Below are positions 46,235 to 54,786 of a stretch of DNA of 64,000 nt, piece after piece. Below the pieces are notes generated by a model. The model saw only the letters and a program-made list of their open reading frames with translations, was not told the origin of the DNA and ran no database searches. The DNA comes from Saprospiraceae bacterium (lineage in GTDB: Bacteria > Bacteroidota > Bacteroidia > Chitinophagales > Saprospiraceae), in assembly GCA_013214355.1 (NCBI GenBank), contig JABSSL010000011.1:1-64000 (forward strand). The letters run 5' to 3'. The stretch's first letter is position 1. Each line of letters opens with the position of its first letter. Made by a program: the position numbers and the translations under genes.

Positions 46235-47311
46235 TCAGAGGTCGCCTTTTTGGATGAGGGAGAGCAATTGAATGTATTTTTCTATGCCTTCTTTAATCTC
46301 ACTATGCCGGATGAATTCGTCAGCGGTGTGAGAGCGGGCGGAATCTCCGGGGCCAAGCTTTAGCGTGGTGAAGGGCATCAGGGCTTGATCGCTCAAGGTT
46401 GGCGAACCAAAATGCGGCCAGCCCAATGATTTTCCGTATCGGACCACGGGATGATCCAAGGGGATTCCCGACGAGTTTAAGCGGAAAGAACGAGCCTTCA
46501 AGATGGATTGTGTATGGGTTTGCAAGTGTTCAAAGACTTCTTCGTTTGAATAGGCCTCATTCGTTCGGACATCGATCACAAAAGAGCAACGATCTGGCAC
46601 CACATTGTGCTGAGATCCTGCCTCAATCTGTGTGACGGTAGCTTTTACAGCCCCTAGTAGAGGACTGACTTTCTGAAATTCATGCCCACGAATCCAAGCA
46701 ATATCTTCCATGGCCTTGTATAAGGCATTAACTCCTTCATTCCTGGCGGCATGCCCCGACTTGCCTTCAGCCGTTCCATCAATGACCATCAAGCCCTTTT
46801 CCGCAATAGCCATTTCCATTTTCGTAGGTTCTCCCACGATACCCAGGCTGATGGTTTCTAAGTGCGGTAACAAGGCAGCAATACCATTTTTGCCTGAGAT
46901 CTCTTCTTCTGCGGTTGCTGCTAGAATGAGATTGAAGGGTAGGTTTGGCTTTCCATAGAAATGCACAAAGGTAGCGATCAGAGAGACCAAGGGACCACCT
47001 GCATCATTGCTGCCTAGGCCATACAGGGTTTCACCTTCGGTGGTAGGTTGGAAGGGAGGCCGTTGCCAACCGGTAGCAGGCTTTACGGTATCATGGTGGG
47101 AGTTCAGCAAAAGAATGGGTTTTCCTTCCTCCCAATGTTGATTTTTAGCCCAAACATTGTGCAGGTGTCGCTCTGCGGGTATGCCTAACTGTGTGAAAAA
47201 GGAAAACAACAGATCGGCGGTATCCCCTTCTTCTCGAGATAGAGAAGGGGTGCCTATCAGTTGTTCTAAGAGTTGAATGGCCTTGTCAGCCAAGTGGTCT
47301 ATATCCATCAT
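46235..47311 (-). CDS. argE: M20 family N-acyl-ornithine deacylase (ArgE-like)
   Basis: The protein has 358 residues. Metal ligands are His72 and Asp74 in SHHDT, Asp103 in GLGSNDAGG and Glu135-137 in AEEEISG (the catalytic/bridging Glu pair). The M20 dimerisation domain lies at about residues 160-265. In Bacteroidota this enzyme removes the N-acyl group (succinyl or acetyl) from citrulline or ornithine. It lies 5 bp downstream of argB on the same strand. Confidence 0.9.
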   Translation of the reverse strand: MMDIDHLADKAIQLLEQLIGTPSLSREEGDTADLLFSFFTQLGIPAERHLHNVWAKNQHWEEGKPILLLNSHHDTVKPATGWQRPPFQPTTEGETLYGLGSNDAGGPLVSLIATFVHFYGKPNLPFNLILAATAEEEISGKNGIAALLPHLETISLGIVGEPTKMEMAIAEKGLMVIDGTAEGKSGHAARNEGVNALYKAMEDIAWIRGHEFQKVSPLLGAVKATVTQIEAGSQHNVVPDRCSFVIDVRTNEAYSNEEVFEHLQTHTQSILKARSFRLNSSGIPLDHPVVRYGKSLGWPHFGSPTLSDQALMPFTTLKLGPGDSARSHTADEFIRHSEIKEGIEKYIQLLSLIQKGDL

Positions 47312-47316
47312 TAGAT

Positions 47317-48099
47317 TTATGCTTGTCGGAGGATCCTGGTTGCTGTTTGATTTTGGAGGGCCTCGATATGTCCAATACTGATTTGGTAAACCCCCGCTTC
47401 AATGGCCGCAAAGGCATTGTCTAATTTCGGGATCATTCCAGCGGAGATCACCCCATCCGTTTTATACTGCTGGTAGCTGTTTGAGGTAAGCTCCGAGATC
47501 ACCGAGTTATCGTCATCGGGATCCGTGAGTACACCTCCTTTTTCAAAGCAGAATTGTAACTCCACTTCATAGCCTTTGGCCATGGCTCTAGCCACGGAAG
47601 AAGCAATGGTATCGGCATTGGTGTTAAGCAATTGGCCTTTTTGGTTATGTGTGATGGCGCAAAAACAGGGGCAAAAACCAAGTTCTAGCAATTGTTGTAG
47701 ACCACTGGCATTGATTTCATCAATATCCCCCGCAAAACCATAGTCGGTGGTCGTCACAATGCGCTTATGGGCACGGATCATGTTCCCGTCTGCTCCACTT
47801 AGGCCCAGGGCATTACAACCTAGACTTTGCAACTCACTGACCACTGTTTTGTTGACCAAACCTGCGTACACCATGGTCACTACCTCTAGGGTGGCAGCAT
47901 CCGTTATGCGTCGACCATTTAGCATTTTAGGCTCAATATCCAAGGCTTTAATGATAACGTTGGCTTGTTTCCCTCCACCATGTACCAAAATTTTTGCTCC
48001 TTCTATGGACACGAAGTATTGGAGCGCTTCGGTCAGCTTTTCAGGTACCTCTAGTACTTTTCCTCCAATCTTTACTACCGTTAGTTTCGGTCTATACAT
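47317..48099 (-). CDS. argB: N-acylglutamate kinase (ArgB)
   Basis: The protein has 260 residues and an amino-acid-kinase fold. VVKIGGK at the start, LVHGGGKQANVIIKALD for the substrate loop, and NADTIASSVARAMAKG and DGVISAGMIPKLDNA at the C-terminus are typical. It phosphorylates N-acetyl- (or N-succinyl-) glutamate. Spacing is 5 bp to argE' and 11 bp from argF', indicating an operon. Confidence 0.95.
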   Translation of the reverse strand: MYRPKLTVVKIGGKVLEVPEKLTEALQYFVSIEGAKILVHGGGKQANVIIKALDIEPKMLNGRRITDAATLEVVTMVYAGLVNKTVVSELQSLGCNALGLSGADGNMIRAHKRIVTTTDYGFAGDIDEINASGLQQLLELGFCPCFCAITHNQKGQLLNTNADTIASSVARAMAKGYEVELQFCFEKGGVLTDPDDDNSVISELTSNSYQQYKTDGVISAGMIPKLDNAFAAIEAGVYQISIGHIEALQNQTATRILRQA

Positions 48100-48110
48100 C
48101 TCTTGATTTC

Positions 48111-49055
48111 TTATAAGGTACTCAATATTTCATGCAGTACAGCTTGAGCAGCATAGGTTCTATTGTTCGCTTGATGGATAACTAAGGAAGCGTCACTGTT
48201 CAACACGCCATCGGCTACCACTACATTACGGCGCACTGGCAAGCAGTGCATAAACTTCCCATTATCCGTCAAAGCCATCTTTTCCGGAGTGATCATCCAA
48301 CTTGGGTCTTGCGACAAAATCTTTCCATATTCATTGAGGGAAGACCAATTCTTGGTATAAATAAAGTCAGCACCATCAAAGGCTTCCTCTTGTTTATGAG
48401 TCACAGGAATACCATGAGTAAACTGAGGAGCCAAGTCGTAGCCTTCGGGGTGAGTGATCACCAATTCTGCATCCGTTCGATTTACCCACTCCAGAAAGGA
48501 GTTGCTGACGGCTTGGGGAAGTGCACGTGGATGTGGTGCCCAGCTCAAAACAACTTTTGGGCGTGCTTTGGTCTTGTGCTCTTCGATAGTGATTAGGTCT
48601 GCCAAAGACTGCAAGGGGTGTCGGATGGCAGATTCTAGGCTGATGATCGGAACGGAGGCGTAGCGCATGAATTGATGCAAGATAAAATCAGAATAGTCAC
48701 GCTCTCGATCCGTTAAGGATGGGAAGGTTCGGATCCCAATGATATCGGCATATTGACTAATGACAGCGGCTGCCTCGCGAATATGCTCTGCCTTATCCAT
48801 ATTCATGACTTTCCCATCTTCGAATTCCAGCTGCCAACCTTGTCCGGCATTCATATTGATGACGGACATACCCAGGTTGATCCCTGCCTTTTCCGTGCTT
48901 AAGCGGGTGCGTAAGGAGGGATTGAAGAACAGCAGGACTAAGGTTTTTCCTTTGCCCAAAGATTCAGCTTGTAAGGGCTTGGCTTTTAAATCCCTCCCTT
49001 TTTGGATCAAGTCTTCTAACTGGCTTACGTCCGCTACGGATTCAAAATTCTTCAT
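48111..49055 (-). CDS. argF': N-acyl-ornithine carbamoyltransferase (ArgF', succinylornithine type)
   Basis: The protein has 314 residues. FFNPSLRTRLSTEKAGINLG (44-63) is the carbamoyl-phosphate loop; ITIEEHKT, SWAPHPRALPQAVSNSF and HCLPVRRN match the Bacteroides succinylornithine enzyme (SOTCase), not ordinary ornithine transferases. The substrate-selecting position (Pro90 in the B. fragilis enzyme and Glu92 in the Xanthomonas acetylornithine enzyme, recalled from the literature) is Ala89 here (DKAEH). The acyl-chain preference is therefore not settled. It makes N-acylcitrulline within the arginine pathway. Operon spacing is 8-11 bp on both sides. Confidence 0.93.
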   Translation of the reverse strand: MKNFESVADVSQLEDLIQKGRDLKAKPLQAESLGKGKTLVLLFFNPSLRTRLSTEKAGINLGMSVINMNAGQGWQLEFEDGKVMNMDKAEHIREAAAVISQYADIIGIRTFPSLTDRERDYSDFILHQFMRYASVPIISLESAIRHPLQSLADLITIEEHKTKARPKVVLSWAPHPRALPQAVSNSFLEWVNRTDAELVITHPEGYDLAPQFTHGIPVTHKQEEAFDGADFIYTKNWSSLNEYGKILSQDPSWMITPEKMALTDNGKFMHCLPVRRNVVVADGVLNSDASLVIHQANNRTYAAQAVLHEILSTL

Positions 49056-49063
49056 GAGGGCGC

Positions 49064-50215
49064 TTAGATTTTTGCGGTTTGTTGATATTGTTGAAGTCCG
49101 GCTTTTAGGCCATCGAGAAACTGCTCTGCCTCTTGTTCCGTGATATTCAGTGGAGGAAGTAATCGAAGGGTATTCGGATCAGCTGAGGAACCCGTGAAAA
49201 CATGTTGTTCAAAGAGCAGTTGCTTCCGCAATGGTTTGATGGGGAAATCCATGCTCATCCCGATCATTAAGCCATGTCCCCTCACCTCCTTCACAGCAGG
49301 GAAACTGGCTAATTCATCCATTAATTGTTGTCCCAATGCTTTGGCATGTGGAATTAATTGCTCTGATTCTAGGACTTCCAGTACCGCTAAGCCCGCTGCG
49401 CAAGCTAGATGGTTGCCACCAAAGGTGGTTCCCAATAAACCATATTTGGCTTCAAAACGTGGATGAATGAGCACCCCTCCGATCGGGAAACCATTACCCA
49501 TCCCTTTGGCTACTGTAATTAGGTCGGGTACTACATCGCTATATTGATAGGCGAAGAAGGAACCACTTCTGCCGTAGCCCGATTGGATTTCATCAAGGAT
49601 CAAAACGGTATCTTGTGCTCGGCATAGGCTAGCTACCTCGGTTAGGAAAGTAGGATCAGGCACGTGAATGCCACCGATACCTTGGATACCTTCGATGATT
49701 ACTGCCGCAACATCACCTTTCGCAAGACTCTTTTTTACCGATTCAAGATCATTCCAAGGATGGAATTCCGCCTCGTAGTTGCGATTAATGGGGGCTTTAA
49801 TTCTTGGATTATCCGTGGCATTGACGGCAGCGGAAGTGCGACCGTGGAAGGCGCCTTTGAAAGTGATCACTTTGGTTCTGCCATTGTGGAAAGAAGCTAG
49901 TTTTAGAGCATTTTCATTAGCTTCTGCCCCAGAATTGCAAAGGAACAACTGATATTCTTCACAGCCGGATAAGGCCCCTAGTTTTTGTGCCAATTGCTGT
50001 TGCAAGGGGTTTTGAACGGAATTGGAGTAAAATACCATCTTTGCGGCCTGTTCTTGCAAGCGCTTTACAAAGTGCGGATGGCTGTGACCAATAGATATTA
50101 CAGCATGCCCACCGTAGAAGTCTAGGTAAGCCTGTCCATTTTTATCATATACATAGCTCCCTTTACCCGAAACGGGTTCTAAGCCGAATAAGGGATATAC
50201 ATCAAAAAGTTGCAT
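49064..50215 (-). CDS. argD: Acylornithine aminotransferase (class III, PLP)
   Basis: The protein has 383 residues. The PLP Lys is Lys237 in VAKGMGNGFPIGG; LILDEIQSGYGRSG (Asp208, Gln211) holds the cofactor ring and FLCNSGAEANENALK is the family signature. It converts N-acylglutamate semialdehyde to N-acylornithine with glutamate. It sits between argC and argF' with 8-11 bp spacing. Confidence 0.94.
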   Translation of the reverse strand: MQLFDVYPLFGLEPVSGKGSYVYDKNGQAYLDFYGGHAVISIGHSHPHFVKRLQEQAAKMVFYSNSVQNPLQQQLAQKLGALSGCEEYQLFLCNSGAEANENALKLASFHNGRTKVITFKGAFHGRTSAAVNATDNPRIKAPINRNYEAEFHPWNDLESVKKSLAKGDVAAVIIEGIQGIGGIHVPDPTFLTEVASLCRAQDTVLILDEIQSGYGRSGSFFAYQYSDVVPDLITVAKGMGNGFPIGGVLIHPRFEAKYGLLGTTFGGNHLACAAGLAVLEVLESEQLIPHAKALGQQLMDELASFPAVKEVRGHGLMIGMSMDFPIKPLRKQLLFEQHVFTGSSADPNTLRLLPPLNITEQEAEQFLDGLKAGLQQYQQTAKI

Positions 50216-50226
50216 GATACAATAGA

Positions 50227-51183
50227 TTAGTACACCACCGACTTCAGGTGTAGTCCTGTAGTTTCAGGAAGGCCAAAAGCCAGGTTCATATTCTGGACGG
50301 CTTGGCCCGAGGCACCTTTTAATAGGTTGTCGATGATGGAAATGATAAGCAGTTTATTGTCGTGTTTTTCCAAATGCAGTAGGCATTTGTTGGTGTTTAC
50401 GACCTGCTTTAGATTAGGGTTTTGTGTAGTGACGTGTGTGAACGGATCATCCGCATAGAAGCTTTCATACAGCGTGTATGCTTCCTCCTCCGACAAAGGA
50501 CAATCCACGTAAGCACTGGCATAGATACCTCTGGCAAAATCACCTCTGACCGGCAAAAAGTTGATAGCGTGATCGAAAGAAGGCTGTAAAAAGGTGAGAC
50601 TTTGCTTGATTTCAGCCAGATGCTGATGATTAAAGGCTTTATAGATGGATAGGTTGTTATTGCGCCAGCTGAAGTGTGTAGTGCTTTTGGGTGATTGTCC
50701 GGCGCCGGTGGACCCCGTAATCGCGTGCACATGTACTTCACTCTGCAATAATTGCTCCTTGGCTAAGGGCAGTAAAGCCAATTGAATGGCTGTAGCAAAA
50801 CACCCACAGTTGGCTACCCTTTTGTGCGTCTGGATGGTTTCCTTGTGTAGTTCGGGTAAACCATAGACAAAATCATCTGCCAGTCGATAATCATTGCTAA
50901 GATCAATAACAGCTATATCAGCTGGGACCTGATGTTCTTCCATGAAGGTTTTAGAACGTCCGTGTCCCATGCAAAGAAATAGTACATCGACATTAAAACT
51001 GACCTCATCGGTGAAATGCAGATGGCATTCCCCGACGAGGTCGTCATGTACATCACTCACTAGTCTACCTGTTTGGCTTTGACTTACTACAAAGCCGATT
51101 TCAACCTCTGGGTGATACAAGAGCACCCGAATCAACTCGCCGGCGGTATATCCTCCTCCTCCAATAATTCCTACCTTGATCAT
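50227..51183 (-). CDS. argC: N-acetyl-gamma-glutamyl-phosphate reductase
   Basis: The protein has 318 residues. The N-terminal GIIGGGGYTAGELIRVL is the NADP-binding and ArgC signature. The catalytic Cys is Cys128 in NCGCFATAIQ. Cys126 replaces the Pro commonly seen in NPGC. The His of GDFARGIYASAY completes the site region. It reduces the acylglutamyl phosphate to the semialdehyde. It starts the tightly packed argCDF'BE' block (spacings 5-11 bp). Confidence 0.94.
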   Translation of the reverse strand: MIKVGIIGGGGYTAGELIRVLLYHPEVEIGFVVSQSQTGRLVSDVHDDLVGECHLHFTDEVSFNVDVLFLCMGHGRSKTFMEEHQVPADIAVIDLSNDYRLADDFVYGLPELHKETIQTHKRVANCGCFATAIQLALLPLAKEQLLQSEVHVHAITGSTGAGQSPKSTTHFSWRNNNLSIYKAFNHQHLAEIKQSLTFLQPSFDHAINFLPVRGDFARGIYASAYVDCPLSEEEAYTLYESFYADDPFTHVTTQNPNLKQVVNTNKCLLHLEKHDNKLLIISIIDNLLKGASGQAVQNMNLAFGLPETTGLHLKSVVY

Positions 51184-51315
51184 ATCCGCTTATCGTTTTT
51201 AAATTTAAATAATTCTATGCTTGAAGTCAATGTAATAGCTGATGAGCTGGACCGTCTTCAAGCATTTGCACTCGCTTGCTGTCAGGCACTTTGGGGTGCC
51301 CGGTTAAGCGGGGAA

Positions 51316-52524
51316 TTAAGAATCTTTAGCCGCTTTTTCATTGACCAAATGATGGATCTTTACTTGGTTAGCCAGTATTTTGGTGAATCCTTTCACATCG
51401 GCACCTGTCCATCCCTTATTCATCTCGCCATAATGCCCAAAATCACTATTCATGAGGTCGTAGTCTGATTCTATGCCTTCCAATTCAAAGCGATAGGGGA
51501 GTAGTTTTACGATAGCCTTGCCCGTAACCGTTCCCTGGGTATCTTCCAGGAAGGACTCGATGTTCCTCATAACAGGATCAAGGTATTGTCCTTCGTGTAG
51601 CAACATGCCGTACCAATTGGCTAACTGTTCCTTCCAGTATTGCTGCCATTTAGTTAAAGTATGCTTTTCGATTAAATGGTGTGCTTTCAGGATAATCACA
51701 GGAGCCGCGGCCTCAAAGCCTACCCGCCCTTTAATACCGATGATGGTGTCACCTACGTGGATGTCTCTACCAATGGCATAGGGCTTAGCCAGGTCATTCA
51801 GATAGGCAATGGCTTCCCACGGTTTTTCAAAATGCTTTTCATTCACCCCTTTTAGCTCTCCTTTTTCGAAATGCAATTCCACTTTACTAGGAGTTGTTTC
51901 GATCAATTGAGAAGGATAGGCTTCTTCTGGGAGGGATTGATGGGAGGTTAGGGTTTCTGCTCCGCCAACGCTAGTTCCCCATAAGCCTTGGTTGATGGAG
52001 TATTTGGCTTTTTCCCAACTCCAATTCACCCCGTGCTTCTGCAGATATTCAATTTCTGCTTGACGTGATAGTTGTAAATCCCTAATTGGCGTAATGACTT
52101 CCAATCCCGGTCCTAGAATGCCAAAAACGAGGTCAAATCGAACCTGATCATTTCCGGCTCCGGTACTACCATGGGCAATGCTATCGGCGTCTAATAGTTT
52201 CGCGTATTCTACCACTTGCAAGGCCTGAAACATTCTTTCTGCACTCACAGAAAGGGGGTAAGTATTATTACGGAGTGTGTTACCATAGATAAGATAACGC
52301 ACGCACTGCTGATAAAAGGTAGGAACGGCGTCAATTACCTTTACGGTTTTTGCCCCCAAGGCAAAGGCTCGTTTTTCAATTTCCGCTAACTCTGCCGCAC
52401 TAAATCCTCCTGTATCCACCGTGAGCGCGTGAACCTCGAAACCTAAATCCTGACTTAAGTATTTGACACAAAACGAAGTATCCAGTCCTCCGCTGTAAGC
52501 TAGCACAACTTTCTTATTGGCCAT
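51316..52524 (-). CDS. argG: Argininosuccinate synthase
   Basis: The protein has 402 residues. The N-type ATP pyrophosphatase loop AYSGGLDTSF lies at 9-18. ITPIRDLQLSRQAEIEYL and SINQGLWG match the family. It joins citrulline and aspartate using ATP. It lies 132 bp before argC on the same strand and 90 bp after the GNAT gene, so probably belongs to the same transcription unit. Length is normal for the family. Confidence 0.96.
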   Translation of the reverse strand: MANKKVVLAYSGGLDTSFCVKYLSQDLGFEVHALTVDTGGFSAAELAEIEKRAFALGAKTVKVIDAVPTFYQQCVRYLIYGNTLRNNTYPLSVSAERMFQALQVVEYAKLLDADSIAHGSTGAGNDQVRFDLVFGILGPGLEVITPIRDLQLSRQAEIEYLQKHGVNWSWEKAKYSINQGLWGTSVGGAETLTSHQSLPEEAYPSQLIETTPSKVELHFEKGELKGVNEKHFEKPWEAIAYLNDLAKPYAIGRDIHVGDTIIGIKGRVGFEAAAPVIILKAHHLIEKHTLTKWQQYWKEQLANWYGMLLHEGQYLDPVMRNIESFLEDTQGTVTGKAIVKLLPYRFELEGIESDYDLMNSDFGHYGEMNKGWTGADVKGFTKILANQVKIHHLVNEKAAKDS

Positions 52525-52614
52525 TATTCTATTTTTGAAGGGTGGGATGGGTACCGCCCTGAAAAGTTATGAAAAAGTAAACTACTGTTCTTCCTTGATA
52601 GGGTGGAAGAACGG

Positions 52615-53208
52615 TTACTGTGGTGTCTTGACCACAATTTGATCACTCAAATCCAAGGCCATCGACTCCTCTTCTGATGGAGCTAGCATAGCGGTACAAA
52701 GGCAAATTTTCCTTTGATTTCGATTGAGGATATCAAAATTCGGGCAGCTCTTACAGCCGTTCCAAAAAGCATCATCCTGAGTTAGCTCTGAAAAGGTCAC
52801 AGGCCTGTACCCCAAATCTGAGTTGATGCGCATGACGGCTAAACTGGTCGTGATACCAAAAACTTTTGCGGAGGGATATTTATCTCGAGATAGCGCAAAA
52901 ACTTTTTGCTTGATTCGGCGAGCTAGTCCTTTTCTCCGATAGGCCGGAGCAATGATTAAGCCTGAATTGGCCACGTATTGGCCGTGACTCCAGGTTTCGA
53001 TATAGCAGAAGCCAGCAATTTGGTCTCCATCCATGGCTACGACGGCATCGCCTTTGTGGATCTTGGCCTTAACGTAGTCGGGTTGTCGTTCGGCTATCCC
53101 AGTTCCCCTTTCCTTTGCTGATTCCGCATACAGCGAACAAATGAATTCAGCGTAGGCCGCATGGGCGGGTGCAGCTATCTGAATGATAATGTTATCTTGC
53201 GATTGCAT
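52615..53208 (-). CDS. GNAT N-acyltransferase, likely the ArgA-like first enzyme of arginine synthesis
   Basis: The protein has 197 residues. The GNAT acyl-CoA loop is RRKGLARR (91-98), preceded by the beta-strand SGLIIAP. The C-terminal part has Cys152, Cys155, Cys169 and Cys171 (GCKSC and CLCT), a possible zinc-binding knuckle that I recall in Bacteroidota homologues. Position at the head of the arg cluster suggests it makes N-acetyl- or N-succinylglutamate. The acyl donor is inference from pathway context. A small ORF overlaps its start. Confidence 0.85.
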   Translation of the reverse strand: MQSQDNIIIQIAAPAHAAYAEFICSLYAESAKERGTGIAERQPDYVKAKIHKGDAVVAMDGDQIAGFCYIETWSHGQYVANSGLIIAPAYRRKGLARRIKQKVFALSRDKYPSAKVFGITTSLAVMRINSDLGYRPVTFSELTQDDAFWNGCKSCPNFDILNRNQRKICLCTAMLAPSEEESMALDLSDQIVVKTPQ

Positions 53209-53326
53209 GGTTTTCCTGTATTAACCATTCTTGAGCCAATGGGAAAAGGTCCATACCTAAGATCCGCATCAACTCAAATACATTTGAAAAAGTAGAATCT
53301 AATTTGGTGGAAATTTGGTAGGGCAT
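53192..53326 (-). CDS. Candidate 44-residue small protein, overlapping the GNAT start
   Basis: ATG at 53326 opens MPYQISTKLDSTFSNVFELM, ending LIQENHAIAR before TAA at 53192. It overlaps the GNAT start codon (53208) by 17 nt in another frame, the geometry of translational coupling. Its composition is protein-like and helical, with few rare residues. It is not an Arg-rich attenuator leader. A -7-like TATCTTTC (minus strand, around 53345-53355) lies upstream. Existence is unproven. Confidence 0.4.
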   Translation of the reverse strand: MPYQISTKLDSTFSNVFELMRILGMDLFPLAQEWLIQENHAIAR

Positions 53327-53336
53327 GATGCCTACC
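53317..53336. promoter_or_regulatory. Inverted repeat overlapping the small ORF start at the head of the arg cluster
   Basis: GGTAGGGCAT and ATGCCTACC form 9-bp arms with one bulged G. It lies at the presumed 5' end of the arginine operon transcript, so it could be an operator or a start-occluding hairpin for the small ORF. Confidence 0.35.
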
Positions 53337-53678
53337 CACGAGGGTAATATGAAAGATATACGCCCCTAGGGGCGACGACGTGCTAGTCTACGACGGCAAG
53401 TAAAAGGAAAAGATATGATATTTAGTTCAGTCATTGCCATTGTGGAAGCAAAAGTAGGTGCAATTATGGTGATTTGCAACTGGTAGGCTCTTTTTTTTGA
53501 AATATTTAATAGAGCTATGCCTTGATTTAAATTTTCTTAAGGATGTAGAGCAAAAGAGGAAAGAAATGTAGAAATCATAAGGCGAATTTTCGCCTAAAGA
53601 AGTTCGGAAGTGCGAAGTCGGAAATGGGAAATCGAAAATAAGTATTCCGACTTCGCATTTCCGAATTCCCATTTTCCA
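53337..53678. other. Intergenic region upstream of the arg cluster
   Basis: The presumed arg promoter and the long imperfect inverted repeat at 53603-53665 lie here. A small hairpin (GGCGAA/TTCGCC, 53581-53594) precedes the repeat. No gene is visible. Confidence 0.5.
53603..53665. repeat. Long inverted repeat (21-bp arms) downstream of the TIM-barrel gene
   Basis: TTCGGAAGTGCGAAGTCGGAA and TTCCGACTTCGCATTTCCGAA (arms split by a 21-nt loop, one mismatch or G-U). It starts 14 bp past the stop codon of 53679. The low-complexity CGGAA/GGGAA motif looks like a dispersed intergenic repeat; no clear T-run follows. Confidence 0.65.
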
Positions 53679-54593
53679 TTAGTCTAAGTCCACAGCCCGG
53701 TAGGCATCAATCACCGCTTGTTCCCCTTCCTTGTCAGGCCGGGAATTACCATGTTCCATACCGAGTATATCGGTAAAGCCTTTTTCGTGGATGAATTTAA
53801 AGACATTCTTATAGTGAATTTCCCCAGTGGTTGGCTCTTTTCTACCCGGATTATCCCCAATTTGGAAGTAGGCAATTTCGTCCCAGGATTTTTCAATATT
53901 TGGAATAATGTTGCCCTCTTGAATCTGCTGATGATAGATGTCAAAAAGAATTTTACAGCTGGGACTTCCAACGGCTTTACAAACCAGATAGGCTTGTGCT
54001 GCTTTGGTCAGGAATAGACCAGGATGGTTCCGGAAGTTCAGCGGTTCTAACACCATAGTAATATTATGAGGTTCCAATATCTCACTGGCTCGCTTCAAGG
54101 TTTCTACCACATTAGCGGTTTGATATCCCATATCTTGCCGAAGATCTAAATGACCCGGTACGACGGTCATCCATTTTGCATTTACGCGCTTGGCTACATC
54201 TACCGCCTTTTTGATGTAATCTAGAAATTCAGCTCTAGAATCCTCTTTGCCTGTGGTTAGGGTAGGCTCTTTCCAATATATTTTATGTGCAACAAAGACG
54301 CCCATGCTTAAACCAAGGTCGGCCATAGTTTTGCCCATTTTCTCTTGCAAAGATACCTCGCGCTGGCGCATACCATTATCTTCAAAAGCTGAGAATCCTT
54401 GGTCTGCCATGAACTTCAATTGGTCAATGGGATCCTCACCAGCATGATGCTTAAACATCCCTAAATGCGGGGCAAATTTCATCTTGAAGGGGGCAGCCTT
54501 GGTCGTTGTAGAATTAGCTTGGCTAGTAGTGGTCGCACCTACGAATGCGGCTGAGGTGGCGACGCTGGATTGTATAAATGTTCTTCGCTTCAT
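53679..54593 (-). CDS. Tat-exported TIM-barrel sugar isomerase/epimerase-like protein (hydroxypyruvate isomerase-like)
   Basis: The protein has 304 residues. The N-terminus KRRTFIQSSVATSAAF is a Tat signal with Arg3-Arg4. The mature part is an AP-endonuclease-2-type TIM barrel: VLEPLNFRNHPG, ILFDIYHQQIQEGN and IGDNPGRKEPTTGEIHY contain Glu, Asp, His metal or catalytic residues as in hydroxypyruvate isomerase-like proteins. It likely acts in the periplasm on a sugar derivative. The Tat-exported oxidoreductase follows upstream in the same direction (193 bp), suggesting a common pathway. Confidence 0.88.
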   Translation of the reverse strand: MKRRTFIQSSVATSAAFVGATTTSQANSTTTKAAPFKMKFAPHLGMFKHHAGEDPIDQLKFMADQGFSAFEDNGMRQREVSLQEKMGKTMADLGLSMGVFVAHKIYWKEPTLTTGKEDSRAEFLDYIKKAVDVAKRVNAKWMTVVPGHLDLRQDMGYQTANVVETLKRASEILEPHNITMVLEPLNFRNHPGLFLTKAAQAYLVCKAVGSPSCKILFDIYHQQIQEGNIIPNIEKSWDEIAYFQIGDNPGRKEPTTGEIHYKNVFKFIHEKGFTDILGMEHGNSRPDKEGEQAVIDAYRAVDLD

Positions 54594-54709
54594 TTTGTGA
54601 TAGATAAATTTCGTGTTGAATGGCTTTTCTATTAATTAAAGCAAGTTGTGATTCATCTTGCAGCGCCAGAGATTTGCGCGCATTCATCGCAACTTGGGGT
54701 AACTACAAG

Positions 54710-54755
54710 AAAGGTTAGGAGTGCGACTGTGTTTTGCCGCTCGTTCCTAACCTTT
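54710..54755 (-). terminator. Hairpin downstream of the Gfo/Idh/MocA gene
   Basis: AAAGGTTAGGA and TCCTAACCTTT form an 11-bp stem around a 24-nt loop, 32 bp past the stop at 54787. The T-tail (TTTCTTGT) is weak, so this is a probable terminator. Confidence 0.55.
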
Positions 54756-54786
54756 CAAAAGTGGGTATATAATAGATACCTCTTAT

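Noticed and set aside
48111-49055. Ordinary ornithine carbamoyltransferase
   Set aside because: The motifs SWAPHPRALPQAV and HCLPVRRN and the SLRTR loop match the acylated-ornithine enzymes, not argF/argI.
53427-53672. 81-codon minus-strand frame downstream of the TIM-barrel gene
   Set aside because: It spans the inverted repeat at 53603-53665 and has no protein-like pattern.
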